Assembly (NCBI GenBank): GCA_030272585.1 | Contig: BSYQ01000005.1 | Span: forward strand, 1,116,001-1,180,000 | Direction of reading: 5' to 3' | DNA from: Bryopsis sp. KO-2023 | Taxonomy: Eukaryota; Chlorophyta; Ulvophyceae; Bryopsidales; Bryopsidaceae | Length of the DNA: 64,000 bases | In this document: positions 25,319 through 35,486 of the stretch, in pieces | Layout: each line of letters opens with the position of its first letter | How positions within the stretch are numbered: position 1 is the first letter of the stretch | Translations under genes and position numbers: made by a program | The notes under the pieces: model-generated | The model's input: only the letters and a program-made list of their open reading frames with translations | Databases searched by the model: none | What the model was told of the DNA's origin: nothing

Positions 25319-25857
25319 TGATACACGATACAGGACGTTGGTGGACCGGCCCGCCCCCTTTGCGGGCTCTTCTCGCTTTATCCCGTATCATCTCGTCCCC
25401 CCTCGGGCCAGTGGTCGCCCTCGACCACCTTCTCCTTGTGCCCGTTACTCCATTCTCCTTGACCCCTCTGCGATTACCGGGTTACCGTTCTCTCGCGGGT
25501 CTATTCGGGGGTTCTCCAGGATCTTTCTTGTGATCCTCTGATCCTTTGTTCTTATCCCTTTGATCCGTCTAGTCTCTTGAGCTTATGGTCTTTTGCCTTG
25601 CTCTGCGGCGGCGATCACTGTGATGATCTCAGCCCCCTCCCCTCCTTCGCAATGATCCTCATGCTCTTTCACCTCTCGTTACTACCACTCTCGGGTCAGA
25701 GGCGCCAACTCACTCTCAACTTCCATGGCCTCGCTAGGACTCGAACTCGTGACCTTCGGATCGCAAGTTCGGCTCCGAAACCAAATGATACACGATACAG
25801 GACGTTGGTGGACCGGCCCGCCCCCTTTGCGGGCTCTTCTCGCTTTATCCCGTATCA
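25319..25857 (-). mobile_element. TRIM-type miniature LTR retrotransposon, looks whole
   Basis: Two 72-bp direct repeats (25319-25390 and 25786-25857), identical as read, bound a 395-bp internal region without coding capacity. Both start TGATAC and end GTATCA, and the element is flanked by a perfect 5-bp duplication CTTTC (25314-25318, 25858-25862). On the minus strand the first LTR is followed by the primer-binding site TGGTTTCGGAGCCGAA, and the second is preceded by a purine run. Next to the binding site is a tRNA-like stretch with a B-box (GAGTTCGAGTC). Non-autonomous; identical LTRs imply a recent insertion. Confidence 0.85.
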
Positions 25858-25862
25858 CTTTC

Positions 25863-26710
25863 ACAAGGGATTTTCTATTAGGTTTACCTTAGATGCAACT
25901 GGTTTTTCTGGAACCGATTAAATCTACCTGGATTTTTTTTCTGAAGGGCTCGGGCTAAATCACCTCGTTGTGGTCCACAACTTGTGGATGGCCTTCGTTG
26001 GGCAAGTTTGCCGAATTCAGATTAAACATTCGTTCATTCATATAGTATTTTTATCATTTTTGGATATCCATCCACCATCTTCATATTCACAGGTACTTTC
26101 CAGCCCTGCATACATTCCATTCCAATATTCAAATCTTTAGGTGCAGCTCCACGCCCGACTGGAGTCCTGCTTTCGCACCTTTTTCCTCTCCCGCAGGAGC
26201 ATTTCCATCGATCATGACGGGCATCCCGCTGTCACAGGAAGAAAAGGGGGAACCAGAAGTTACAAGTAGTTCAGAATACAACGCCTTTTTATCCACAGAA
26301 AGACTGCGAATTGAATTGTGCCTAGAAGCTAGAACCTTGTAAATTCACCGTGAACTTGTGTTTCAACTTGGGTTCTGTTCCAGGAGCTTCTCAAAACTCA
26401 CTCCCATCAAGAAGCTACCTATTACACGTGATCACAAACCCCCACGTGGCACTCTAACTCCCTTGAACCTTTTCCAAACGTGATCTAAACTTCCCACACG
26501 TAACACCCGCCGTCTCCTTGGGATCGCCAACAATAGGATGTCCACCTGTGCCATCCCGTTCGTCCACTTTCTCCCCTGGATCCGTCGCAGCAGCCTCCAC
26601 CTTCATCGTTTTTGTCAAACCTGGAGAGTGTTTTTCGATCACACCAAACGGACGTTCAACACATGCGAATTCGGCCGTTGTTCAGCGAATTCTCCATGGA
26701 TTGTCCGATT
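25863..26710. other. Spacer between TRIM and the nested elements
   Basis: No supported gene. A Pro/Ser-rich plus-strand frame at 26518-26736 is open in two frames and has no recognisable content. Confidence 0.4.
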
Positions 26711-26844
26711 ACCCCTCATGCCCGCTACTGCCATAACCGCTACTCGTCAGACATAACCGCTACTCGTCAGACATAACCGCTTTTTGTCAGACATAGCTAA
26801 AAATAGACCGCTCGGGGCGCGCCGGTCTAACTCGCGGTCGCGCC

Positions 26845-27231
26845 TGATACGAACTTCCGTCGTATGACACGTGGTTCGGCCCACTCACCCAACACGTGGT
26901 TCGGCCTGACAGTAGTCGGACCGAACCAGCTCACCATCACCATAGCCACACATTAAGGGAGAGGGCCAGGCCGCCTCTGAGGTGGCAACCCTCAGTCGGC
27001 CTGGAACCTCACATTCAGCTTAGGGTCCATTAGGACACGGCCAAGGGGCCATTAGGACACTGAGTTGGATGAAAGGGTTGGACAGGCTGTCGGCCCGGCC
27101 GAATACTTATTCGGCCCGGACCACAGCCTCATTGTAACTTGGACTATTGTAAAGATCCTTGTTTGAGAAAGTCTTTCCGTGCTCTAGACGTAAGTCCACT
27201 CGACTAGTCTATTTGTTCCACGTTTGTATCA
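26845..27231 (+). repeat. 5' LTR of the Ty3/gypsy element
   Basis: 387 bp, TGATAC...GTATCA, equal in length and sequence to 35944-36330. The left flank GCGCC is the target duplication. Confidence 0.95.
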
Positions 27232-27276
27232 ACTGGTTTCGGAGCCGAAGCCGGAACCAAGACCCATACCACCCGT

Positions 27277-27765
27277 ATGTCGAACAGCCACCCTACCTCG
27301 CCCCAGTCCTCCGCCGGCACACACGAACACCCGACTTCCCGTTATCTCACGGTGCCAGAGGAGCTGGTCGCACCACATTGGAGAAGGTTTTATATCGACC
27401 AATTGGCCTTTTGCTACGGCGGCCCAAGCGTTATCGAGGGCGTACCTCCCGGACTTGAGGGACCACCTATTCGAAGGCCGAGCCCCGTACCACCACCTAC
27501 CGGGCCGAACGACGACGACGACACAGAAAGTGTCGGAAGCTGTGACTCCTGCTTCACCGAAGAGGAAAGGAACGACCCGGAGTTTCTGCGTTTCTACGCT
27601 GAAGTCCAGGAGCACCTACGCAACCGGCGGGCAAACTCGGCCGAAGAACCCCTTCGCAATCGGGACCCACGACTTGCTCACGGAGTCCAACCATGGACCT
27701 CGTCCCCTACTATGCCGAACCAGAGGCCGAAGCCATCGCCTATCCCGACGGAGTGGAGGAGATGA
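27277..27765 (+). CDS. Leading ORF of the Ty3 element (162 aa)
   Basis: An ATG-initiated frame 43 nt after the primer-binding site. Pro-rich at first, then an acidic patch (DDDDTES) with two close Cys and a charged helix. It overlaps the start of gag by 73 nt in another frame. No known domain; role unknown. Confidence 0.6.
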   Translation: MSNSHPTSPQSSAGTHEHPTSRYLTVPEELVAPHWRRFYIDQLAFCYGGPSVIEGVPPGLEGPPIRRPSPVPPPTGPNDDDDTESVGSCDSCFTEEERNDPEFLRFYAEVQEHLRNRRANSAEEPLRNRDPRLAHGVQPWTSSPTMPNQRPKPSPIPTEWRR

Positions 27766-29960
27766 GCGCAGGGGACAGCATGAGCCTGGGGACCGAAGAA
27801 GACCCCCCTCCAGTGCAAGGCGTGTTTGTGCAAAACAATATCCAGCACAACGTCCAGAACGTGCACCATGTGGAGGTGAACCAAGACGAGACCTCTATCA
27901 CCGTAGCCCAGCTGGCGGCCAACACCGAAGAATGGGCGGGACGTACTCAGGCCGAACTGTACCAAGCACTCAACGAAGTGCGAGGAGAACTCCACCACAC
28001 CCGCGAGGAAGCCGAAGCTCGACAATGGCAAGTAGCCAACGAGCAAGCCGAAGCCATGAACACGGCCCTCGAGAACCAGAGAGCCGAACTGGAGGACCAT
28101 CACTGGGAGGACCGCGTTCGGTTGGAAGAGGAGTTCATCCGACGGCTCGAGCACCTCAAAGCCGAGAATGGGCACCTCGTGGCCGAAATGGAAGAACGTA
28201 TGCACCTGGCCCAAGAACGGGCGGCCGCCAAGGCAGCTCAAGACTTCCAAGACCTTGGAGCCCGGACCGAGAGGCTCACATTACAAGTGGCAGACCAGCG
28301 GGCCGCTGTCGAGACGCTCGGGGTCGAAACAAAGTGTCTACGGGAAGACTACCCATCCGTGGACGAGCTCGTGAAGTTATGGTCCAAGCAAGGTCCAGCG
28401 CAGCCCCAAGTCATTCCTGTGTACATGGCCGGAGCCGGAACCCAAACTGTGACCCAAACTACACAAGCGCCACCCGGACCACCCCCGTCTTCCAGTTTTC
28501 AAGACGTGCCCCTTGTTTCTCCTATCGTCAGCAACGCACCCGCGGTACCGATCCTCGTGCCACCCAGTGGAGTACCCAGCCAACGGCGAGCCGGACCACC
28601 ACCAGGACCTGTCATTCGAGAGCCCGGTTCTGCACCAACGGGCGGGCCGAGGCCGAGCCGAAGAGACCCAGCGGCCGCCGTAAGGCCACCCAGCGGCCAG
28701 AACCAAGCCACCAATCCTACACCGCCATCCGGCCAAGGACCTCCTATGGCACCACGTCAAGAACCACCCCCTGGACCCAGTCAACCACAGGGAGTTGGAG
28801 CTGTCGGATTCAATTCGGGAACGGACCCGTTTGCGGGCCTGGGTTCCTATGCCTCAGTTGGACAGCAAGACCCCAACTCCGGATTCCGAGACGCTCCAAG
28901 AAGACGGCGGCCAGGAGGAGGAGGCGGGGACGATGGTGATGGAGGTGGTGGGCCGAATGGACCAGGAGGATCTGGCGGGCCGAATGGACCTGGTGGGCCA
29001 AATGGACCGGGAGGAGGACCAAATGGACCTGGCGGCGGGCCGAACGGACCTGGAGGTCCCGGAGGACCTGGCGGACCGGGAGGACCATTTGGACCACAAT
29101 TACCCGGAGGGCCACCAGCAGCAGGAGGCAATGGATTGAGACAAGTCAAGATACCAATGCCACGAGCTTTCAACGGCACCGCGAATGTCACGGACTGGCT
29201 GATGCGCATGGGCCGATGGTTTCGCGCCCAGGCCATTCCAGAAGAGCTATGGCTTCAGGTCATCTGTGCCAACACAGAGGGCCCTGCAGCCGAATGGATG
29301 AATTTAACCGAGCTCAAAGTAATGGAGGGCCGAAGACAGCCATTTGCCGACTGGCGCTCGTGGGCCGAGGAGGCTCGAAAACTGTTCCAACCGACGACAA
29401 CCTCTGAACACGCCCGAGTCGAGTTACGAACCCTGAGGCAGACGACCTCAGTGAAGGACTACATCAAGCGCTATAACAGCGTTTGTTTCAGGATCCCGGA
29501 TATGAGTGAAGCGGAGGCATATAGCGCATTCACCGCAGGCTTGCGTGAACCGATCCGAAGTCAAGTTGTTGGCTTCATTCGTGACGACGTGCAAGCCGCT
29601 ATCGAAATGGCCGAACGGCTCGATGGTATCCGTGGACTTCATAACTCGAGTGGAGGCCGTGGTGGAGGAGGTCATCAGCGTTGGAATCGAAGATCAAGAG
29701 TTAACAGTATTGGCGACAAAGCCGGAGATGATCGTCTCAACTACATTGGTGGAAACCGCGGCCGGGGAGGTTCAAGCCGAGGCCGAGGCCGAGGCCGTGG
29801 CCGCAGTGGGGGAAGATTTGGAGGACGAGGAGGTGGAGGCCGATCTACCACACCAAGTGGAAGAGGAGGCCGGGGTGGTATATCATGCTACTTGTGCGGA
29901 GGAGATCATGGGATCAGGAATTGTCCCAAGCTCTCGGCCGCAAAGCGTTCGATAAACTGA
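27693..29960 (+). CDS. gag: Gag of the Ty3 element (755 aa)
   Basis: Residues about 70-230 form a long charged coiled coil. About 250-480 are Pro- then Gly-rich low complexity. A retrotransposon-gag capsid domain follows (TDWLMRMGRWFRAQAIPEE ... SVKDYIKRYNSVCFRIPD), then Arg/Gly repeats and a zinc knuckle CYLCGGDHGIRNC near the end. The coiled coil and Gly-rich region make it longer than usual for Ty3 gag. Confidence 0.9.
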   Translation: MDLVPYYAEPEAEAIAYPDGVEEMSAGDSMSLGTEEDPPPVQGVFVQNNIQHNVQNVHHVEVNQDETSITVAQLAANTEEWAGRTQAELYQALNEVRGELHHTREEAEARQWQVANEQAEAMNTALENQRAELEDHHWEDRVRLEEEFIRRLEHLKAENGHLVAEMEERMHLAQERAAAKAAQDFQDLGARTERLTLQVADQRAAVETLGVETKCLREDYPSVDELVKLWSKQGPAQPQVIPVYMAGAGTQTVTQTTQAPPGPPPSSSFQDVPLVSPIVSNAPAVPILVPPSGVPSQRRAGPPPGPVIREPGSAPTGGPRPSRRDPAAAVRPPSGQNQATNPTPPSGQGPPMAPRQEPPPGPSQPQGVGAVGFNSGTDPFAGLGSYASVGQQDPNSGFRDAPRRRRPGGGGGDDGDGGGGPNGPGGSGGPNGPGGPNGPGGGPNGPGGGPNGPGGPGGPGGPGGPFGPQLPGGPPAAGGNGLRQVKIPMPRAFNGTANVTDWLMRMGRWFRAQAIPEELWLQVICANTEGPAAEWMNLTELKVMEGRRQPFADWRSWAEEARKLFQPTTTSEHARVELRTLRQTTSVKDYIKRYNSVCFRIPDMSEAEAYSAFTAGLREPIRSQVVGFIRDDVQAAIEMAERLDGIRGLHNSSGGRGGGGHQRWNRRSRVNSIGDKAGDDRLNYIGGNRGRGGSSRGRGRGRGRSGGRFGGRGGGGRSTTPSGRGGRGGISCYLCGGDHGIRNCPKLSAAKRSIN

Positions 29961-32900
29961 AGGTCCGGGGCGCGAGGCCACCTACCCTGGACACAAATGC
30001 GGGTGGTACCAGGGCCGAGGTTCCGGAAGATTTTGGGGAGGAGCAAGCAGAAGGAATAGATGATAGAAAAATGACCAAGAGAGTTACTTGGCCGGACAAG
30101 GCGGAAGAGCATGAAAAACGGATAGACACTAGCTCCAGCTCGCATAGTTCCAATACTGCAGCGCGAGCCGAGTCCCATGGAACAGGACTCAGTGAAGGAG
30201 CGGATGATACTGGCCACACACGGCCTGGGGTATCATCAGGGGAACCACCATCCACTGTACAGCTCGGCCCGCAAGGCAACCGAGGGATGGATGGTTCAAA
30301 TTTTTCTCAAGTGCCGGGGGCACTCAGTCGCGCCGACTCTGCAGTGGCCGACAATTTTTCTTACATCGCCAGGACAGGAAACACCTGTTCCAAAGGGCGG
30401 TTTACTGGCTTCGAGATAGCCATTCAAGTTGGAGACCGACCGGTGAAGGCGTATGTGGATAGCGGAAGTTGGGAAAACTACATCTCAACGGCAACTCAAG
30501 CACGACTGGAATTGGAGGCAACCGGAGAGCACCGCACCCTGGTCATGGCGGATGGTTCCAAGGGCTCAACCCGGGGCCGAGCCGAACATGTTCGATTTCG
30601 ATCGGGCCGAGCCACTTTTGTCGCGGATTTCCACATCTTTCCCGACATGGCATACGAGATGATTTTGGGCATCCCGTGGCTTGTAGCCGAAAACCCCGAT
30701 CTCTGCTTTCGGACACGGACAATCTCGGTTCAGCGGGGGAAGACAAGGATTTCCCTTCCTCTAGCTATCTCGGGCAAGCCTCGACCCACCGAGACTATGA
30801 GCGTGGGCGACATGGAACAGACATCCGCGGCCAAGCTTTTAAAGGATGCGCGTGCTGGACAAGGAGACGTTGTGATGGTAGTGGTTACCGAAGCCGAGGC
30901 CGAACAAAACGATGAACATACCAAAGATGATATCAGCAAGTTGGTTCGGCCCGAGCTCTCAAAAGCGATCACCCAGCTCTTAACGGACTACAAGCGAGTC
31001 TTCGCTTCTGACCTTCCTAAAGGACCACCACCGGTCAGGAACGGTCATGAATTCGAGATCGAACTGGAGGAAGGAACTAAGCCGATCTTTCGGCCTATGT
31101 ACAAGCTCTCTCCAGCCGAACTCGCGGAGGTCCGAAAACAGCTCGACTACATGTTGGACCGGGAGCTGATTCGGCCCTCAAAGAGTCCGTGGGGCGCCCC
31201 CATCCTTTTCGCCAACAAGAAGGATGGAGGGCTTCGCTTTTGCATTGACTACCGGTGGATCAACCAGCGGACGGTCAAGAACCGCTACCCACTCCCTCTC
31301 CCTGAAGAATTATTGGACCGCCTCCAGGGAGCCAAAATCTTCACTCGGCTGGACTTGCGCTCGGGGTACTGGCAGATGCCCATCCGGGCCGAAGATCAGG
31401 AGAAGACCGCTTTTCGGACCCGTTATGGGCACTACGAATACAAAGTAGTGCCCTTCGGCCTAACGAATGCACCCCCGCAGTTCATGGCGATGGTGAACGA
31501 CCTCTTCCGGGATTTCCACGACAAGTTTCTTGTGGTCTTCCTGGACGACATCATCGTCTACAGTAAAACGGAGGAGGAACACGCGGAGCACCTTCGGCTC
31601 GTGCTGGACAAGCTGGCCGAGCATCAGCTCTACGCGAAGGCGTCAAAGTGTTCCATCGCCGTCAAAGAACTGGATTTCGTGGGGCATTGGATTTCGGCCG
31701 ACGGCATCTCCCCTCATCGCAGCAAGACCCAAGCCATTCAAGATTGGAAGCCCCTACAGTCTGTGCCGGAAGTGCGGAGTTTTCTGGGCATGGTGTCCTA
31801 CTACCGACGCTTCATCAGGGAGTTTTCAAGGATTGCTGCTCCCATCCAGAAGCTCGTCAAGAAGGACCAAGCCTGGGAATGGGGTCCGGCCCAGACAGCA
31901 GCGTTTCAAGAGCTCAAGGACCGACTCACTTCGGCCCCAGTACTCTTGATCCCAGACCCGGCCAAGCCGTATGTTGTTGCCACAGATGCATCGGACTTCG
32001 CATTAGGAGCTACCTTAATGCAGGGCAGCAAGGAGGAAGGTTATCAGCCCATTGCATTTTTGAGCCGTTCCCTGAACTCCGCCGAGCAGAAGTATTCGGC
32101 CTACGAAAGGGAACTATTGGGCATCTCCTATGCTCTCGCCCAATGGCGTCACTACCTGGAAGGAGCTCCTGGTGGAACTACGGTGTATACGGATCACCTC
32201 CCAGCTACCCATTTTCTACAGCAACGCGTCCTTTCACGGACTCAAACGCGTTGGTTGAAGTCTGGATCGTTCCAGTCTATCAAGCCGAAGATTTTATATC
32301 TTCCGGGCCGAGCCAATTTTGTGGCCGATGCGCTTTCTCGCAAGCCACAACTCCGGCTCAATGCGATTTTGGGGGCCAAAATCTCGCCCGGGGAGGCACA
32401 AGACTGGCAAGCCGCCATAAAGGAGGACCCTATTCTTCGACCAATCGTGACCAAACTTGAAGAGGGACGAGCAGTGCAGGGGTACACCCTGACCCCAGAT
32501 GGACTGCTCATGTATCAAGCCAAGGACGTTGGAGCCGAGCCGAAACTCGTTGTGCCGGTTTCCAAACGCCAGGTGGTATTGCACGACCACCACGATGTGC
32601 CGATGGCGGGACATCCAGGGAAAGCTCGGACAGCCGAGCTTGTGAGCCGAAGACATTGGTGGAAAGGCTGGCGCCGAGCCGTGAACCACTATGTCGAATC
32701 GTGCCCCACTTGCCAGATGATGAAGACCGAGAATTCCAAGCAGAAAGGGTTGCTACACCCTCTGCCAGTTCCGGCCTACAAGTGGGAGCAGCTGACGACC
32801 GACCTCGTTACTGACTTACCGAAGTCTAACGGGTACACGGCCGTGGCTGTCTTTGTGGATCGGCTCACGAAGATGTGCAAGTTCGTCCCGTGCACCAAGG

Positions 32901-33850
32901 AGGTTTCGGCGAAAGGATATGCCGAGCTCTTCCTCTCCAAAGTATTCCCCACCTCAGGGATACCGGAAGTTATCGTGTCTGATCGAGACCCAAGATTTAC
33001 GAGCCAGTTCTACAAGGAGTTGTTTCGGCTCGTGGGCACCGATCTAAGGATGTCGACCGCTCACCATCCGCAATCTGATGGACAGAGCGAAGTTACAATC
33101 CGAACACTGGAGAACTTCCTTCGGCCCTACATTGAAGCGAGGCCGGAGACATGGAGTGAATACCTCAGCACGGCCGAATTTGCTGCAAACAATTCGGTCA
33201 ACGCCAGCACCAAATACACCCCTTTCTACCTGATGTATGGGCAACACCCAAGAGGCTTGGAGGCCGACCGGCCGAGTACAAACGTGGAGGCGGCCGAGGC
33301 CATGGTGAGCCGAATGAACCGAGACCTGGAGGAGGCCAAAGCAAACTACGCTTCGGCCCAGGAGACCATGTGTGAGAGCGCCAACAAAAAGAGGCGACAT
33401 GTGGAATTCGCAGTGGGACAGGAGGTTTGCCTCCGAAGTGCCCACCTCCCTTTGGCCGTAACCAAGCACATTCCGGCCAAGGTCAGGCGAAGGTTCATCG
33501 GGCCGTTCAAGGTTGAGGCCGTAATATCACCAGTGGCCTATAGGCTCGACCTCCCACCAGGCTGGAGGCTTCACCCTACATTCCACGTCTCCAAGCTCAA
33601 GGAATACAAGCGGTCCGAGGAGTTCGTGCGGGATGCACCTCCCGGCCCGGCTCTCATCGATGAGCTGGATGGAGAAGAGGAATACGAAGTGGAGGCTATT
33701 GTCAGGGAGAAAGGAAAGGGAAGAGGAAAACGTTATTTGGTTTGCTGGAAAGGATACCAACCCCATGAGGCAACATGGGAGCCGAAGGAGAGTCTGACAC
33801 ATTGTTCAGATCTGCTGGCCGAGTTCGTTGCACGAACGGGCCGAGCATGA
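29885..33850 (+). CDS. pol: Pol of the Ty3 element with chromodomain (1321 aa frame)
   Basis: Domains in order: aspartic protease (VKAYVDSGSWEN, about residue 190), reverse transcriptase (RLDLRSGYWQMPI; active site VFLDDIIVYS near 550), RNase H (VVATDASDFALGATL), integrase zinc finger (HHDVPMAGHPGK ... CPTCQMMK, about 900-945) and DDE core (TDLVTDLPKSNGY, SDRDPRFTS), and a chromodomain (YEVEAIVREKGKGRGKRYLV, WKGYQPHEATWEP, about 1265-1318). Chromodomains in this position direct integration to particular chromatin in chromoviruses. The frame overlaps gag by 76 nt in the -1 direction, as in family members that use programmed frameshifting. Confidence 0.95.
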   Translation: MLLVRRRSWDQELSQALGRKAFDKLKVRGARPPTLDTNAGGTRAEVPEDFGEEQAEGIDDRKMTKRVTWPDKAEEHEKRIDTSSSSHSSNTAARAESHGTGLSEGADDTGHTRPGVSSGEPPSTVQLGPQGNRGMDGSNFSQVPGALSRADSAVADNFSYIARTGNTCSKGRFTGFEIAIQVGDRPVKAYVDSGSWENYISTATQARLELEATGEHRTLVMADGSKGSTRGRAEHVRFRSGRATFVADFHIFPDMAYEMILGIPWLVAENPDLCFRTRTISVQRGKTRISLPLAISGKPRPTETMSVGDMEQTSAAKLLKDARAGQGDVVMVVVTEAEAEQNDEHTKDDISKLVRPELSKAITQLLTDYKRVFASDLPKGPPPVRNGHEFEIELEEGTKPIFRPMYKLSPAELAEVRKQLDYMLDRELIRPSKSPWGAPILFANKKDGGLRFCIDYRWINQRTVKNRYPLPLPEELLDRLQGAKIFTRLDLRSGYWQMPIRAEDQEKTAFRTRYGHYEYKVVPFGLTNAPPQFMAMVNDLFRDFHDKFLVVFLDDIIVYSKTEEEHAEHLRLVLDKLAEHQLYAKASKCSIAVKELDFVGHWISADGISPHRSKTQAIQDWKPLQSVPEVRSFLGMVSYYRRFIREFSRIAAPIQKLVKKDQAWEWGPAQTAAFQELKDRLTSAPVLLIPDPAKPYVVATDASDFALGATLMQGSKEEGYQPIAFLSRSLNSAEQKYSAYERELLGISYALAQWRHYLEGAPGGTTVYTDHLPATHFLQQRVLSRTQTRWLKSGSFQSIKPKILYLPGRANFVADALSRKPQLRLNAILGAKISPGEAQDWQAAIKEDPILRPIVTKLEEGRAVQGYTLTPDGLLMYQAKDVGAEPKLVVPVSKRQVVLHDHHDVPMAGHPGKARTAELVSRRHWWKGWRRAVNHYVESCPTCQMMKTENSKQKGLLHPLPVPAYKWEQLTTDLVTDLPKSNGYTAVAVFVDRLTKMCKFVPCTKEVSAKGYAELFLSKVFPTSGIPEVIVSDRDPRFTSQFYKELFRLVGTDLRMSTAHHPQSDGQSEVTIRTLENFLRPYIEARPETWSEYLSTAEFAANNSVNASTKYTPFYLMYGQHPRGLEADRPSTNVEAAEAMVSRMNRDLEEAKANYASAQETMCESANKKRRHVEFAVGQEVCLRSAHLPLAVTKHIPAKVRRRFIGPFKVEAVISPVAYRLDLPPGWRLHPTFHVSKLKEYKRSEEFVRDAPPGPALIDELDGEEEYEVEAIVREKGKGRGKRYLVCWKGYQPHEATWEPKESLTHCSDLLAEFVARTGRA

Positions 33851-34181
33851 CTGGAGGAAGCTTCTGATGCAACTGACGAGGGTGATGGGGGAGTTGGAAG
33901 TCATGATGACGAACCGATGAGGTCAACCTCGGCCGGAATGGGACGGTACCTCAAACGGGGCGGTACCTCGGAAGTTCGGAGGGAATTCCCATCCCTCGTC
34001 ACATCAGAGTGTACCTTTCAGTTGCGCACTGTGTCTGACCAGTACCTCATCGGCGAATTTAAGGAGAAGTAACGAAGGCGCTACAGAAAGCCTTTGTTTG
34101 ATTGAGTCAGAGGAAAAAAAAAAAAAAAAAAAGAGAGAGAGCCCACACGGCCGAACACAGAAAAGAAAGGAAAGGGGAGCC

Positions 34182-35486
34182 ATGGATCTGACAGCGGCCA
34201 ACTTGGAGCGATTTCTGCAGGACGCGCGACAGTCCACTGAGCAGAAGAACAAGCTCGAGGCCGAACTCGCCGAATGGCAAAATAGGGCCAACGAGGCGGA
34301 GAAGCGGGCAAAGGCCGCTGAGGAGAAAGTGGCTCAGTTGGAGGAACAGCTGAAAACGCAGCGCTTGGATGCGTTTCGGCAAGCAGCAGTGTGGGGGCAG
34401 GAAAGGGAAAGGCTGGCGAAAACAGCCATGTCCGAAGCTATCGACACTCTCAATCGTGGACTGCAGCGTATGGAAATGGACCAACCTCCGGCCCAGGAAA
34501 AAGGAAAAGAGCACGTGGAAACCGAAACGGTGGAAGACTCGGTACAGGAAGAAGTCGTTACGGAAAGGCCACCGGAGGGACCATCGTCAACCCCACTGAA
34601 GGTGGTGGTCCCGCGACGAAAAAGATCAAGGAAGCTCAAGGGTCGAGGGGTCGGGAGGTTCATACTGGACGAGGCGATGGAGGTGGACCAGGCGGAGGCC
34701 GAGGGGGAGGACGAGCAGCAATTGTGGGACTACACGGAGGATCCCTATGCCGATTTGGAGGACGCTCTTCCCCCAAGGCCGAAGCCTGGTCCAGTGTTGC
34801 TCTCGGGGAGTGAGGATGACCCGATATCCGAGGAACCCCCGAAGGCATCGTCCCTACCTCCACCACCACCTCCAGCACCTGCTCCGTCCACGTTCGCCTG
34901 CGCCGCTTGCGCATATCCGCGGGAAGCTCCCCGCCCTGGTTTGGATCGGGTGCTCTGCAAAAGAGGGCATCTTTTGTGCAAAAAACACAATGTGGGGTTG
35001 AGGATCGCGGCACGAGCAGGAGCACTCATCTCGGCCGACGAGTCGGGAGGACCTTACCTCCCCCGCATACAGGATCTCATTGGTGAGGGAACAAGGCGTC
35101 AGGCCGATCCTCCCATTCGACGCCCCACTCCCGGATTGTCCAAGCTGTACCAAGGAGTCGTTAAAGGGTCGCTGGCCGGGCAAGCTCAAAGAGCAGATCG
35201 GCACCTGGAATACTCAGTATTTCCAGGCTCTCGGCTTGGAACTCCCAGGAGCAGCCAGATCGCACCGCCAGCCGAGCCACCCACCACCATCACCAGACCA
35301 ACCATCAGCACCTTCCTCGGCGACTCGCCTTCCGCTCCCTCCACACAGCCCAGCAACGTCCAAGAGGCATGGGCCGAGGACCAGGTCGCAGAAATAGGCG
35401 AACTGGTATCGCGAACGAAAGAGAGAAGGGCAAGGGATGTTTGGGTGTTTTTACAGTGTGATGGTGGGAGACTGGGATTGGGCTGA
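34182..35486 (+). CDS. Extra 3' ORF of the Ty3 element (434 aa), unknown function
   Basis: Starts at an ATG in good context 330 nt after pol. N-terminal coiled coil (residues 1-95), then acidic and Pro-rich linkers with a basic patch (PRRKRSRKLKGRG). A Cys/His cluster follows near 260-300 (FACAACAYP ... LCKRGHLLCKKHN) that could bind zinc, then a Pro/Ser-rich tail. It sits where some Ty3/gypsy elements carry an envelope gene, but there is no signal peptide or membrane helix, so it is not an envelope. The Cys/His pattern resembles a treble-clef or zinc-ribbon type finger only loosely. Confidence 0.75.
   Translation: MDLTAANLERFLQDARQSTEQKNKLEAELAEWQNRANEAEKRAKAAEEKVAQLEEQLKTQRLDAFRQAAVWGQERERLAKTAMSEAIDTLNRGLQRMEMDQPPAQEKGKEHVETETVEDSVQEEVVTERPPEGPSSTPLKVVVPRRKRSRKLKGRGVGRFILDEAMEVDQAEAEGEDEQQLWDYTEDPYADLEDALPPRPKPGPVLLSGSEDDPISEEPPKASSLPPPPPPAPAPSTFACAACAYPREAPRPGLDRVLCKRGHLLCKKHNVGLRIAARAGALISADESGGPYLPRIQDLIGEGTRRQADPPIRRPTPGLSKLYQGVVKGSLAGQAQRADRHLEYSVFPGSRLGTPRSSQIAPPAEPPTTITRPTISTFLGDSPSAPSTQPSNVQEAWAEDQVAEIGELVSRTKERRARDVWVFLQCDGGRLGLG

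Noticed and set aside
25680-25785. A functional tRNA gene
   Set aside because: Only a 3'-half-like stretch within the TRIM; no complete cloverleaf and no usual anticodon loop.
28847-29236. Gly/Pro-rich collagen-like frame on the minus strand
   Set aside because: Antisense shadow of the Gly-rich linker of gag.
34182-35486. Envelope gene of the Ty3 element
   Set aside because: No signal peptide, membrane helix or glycoprotein-like cysteines; coiled coil and finger-like cluster instead.
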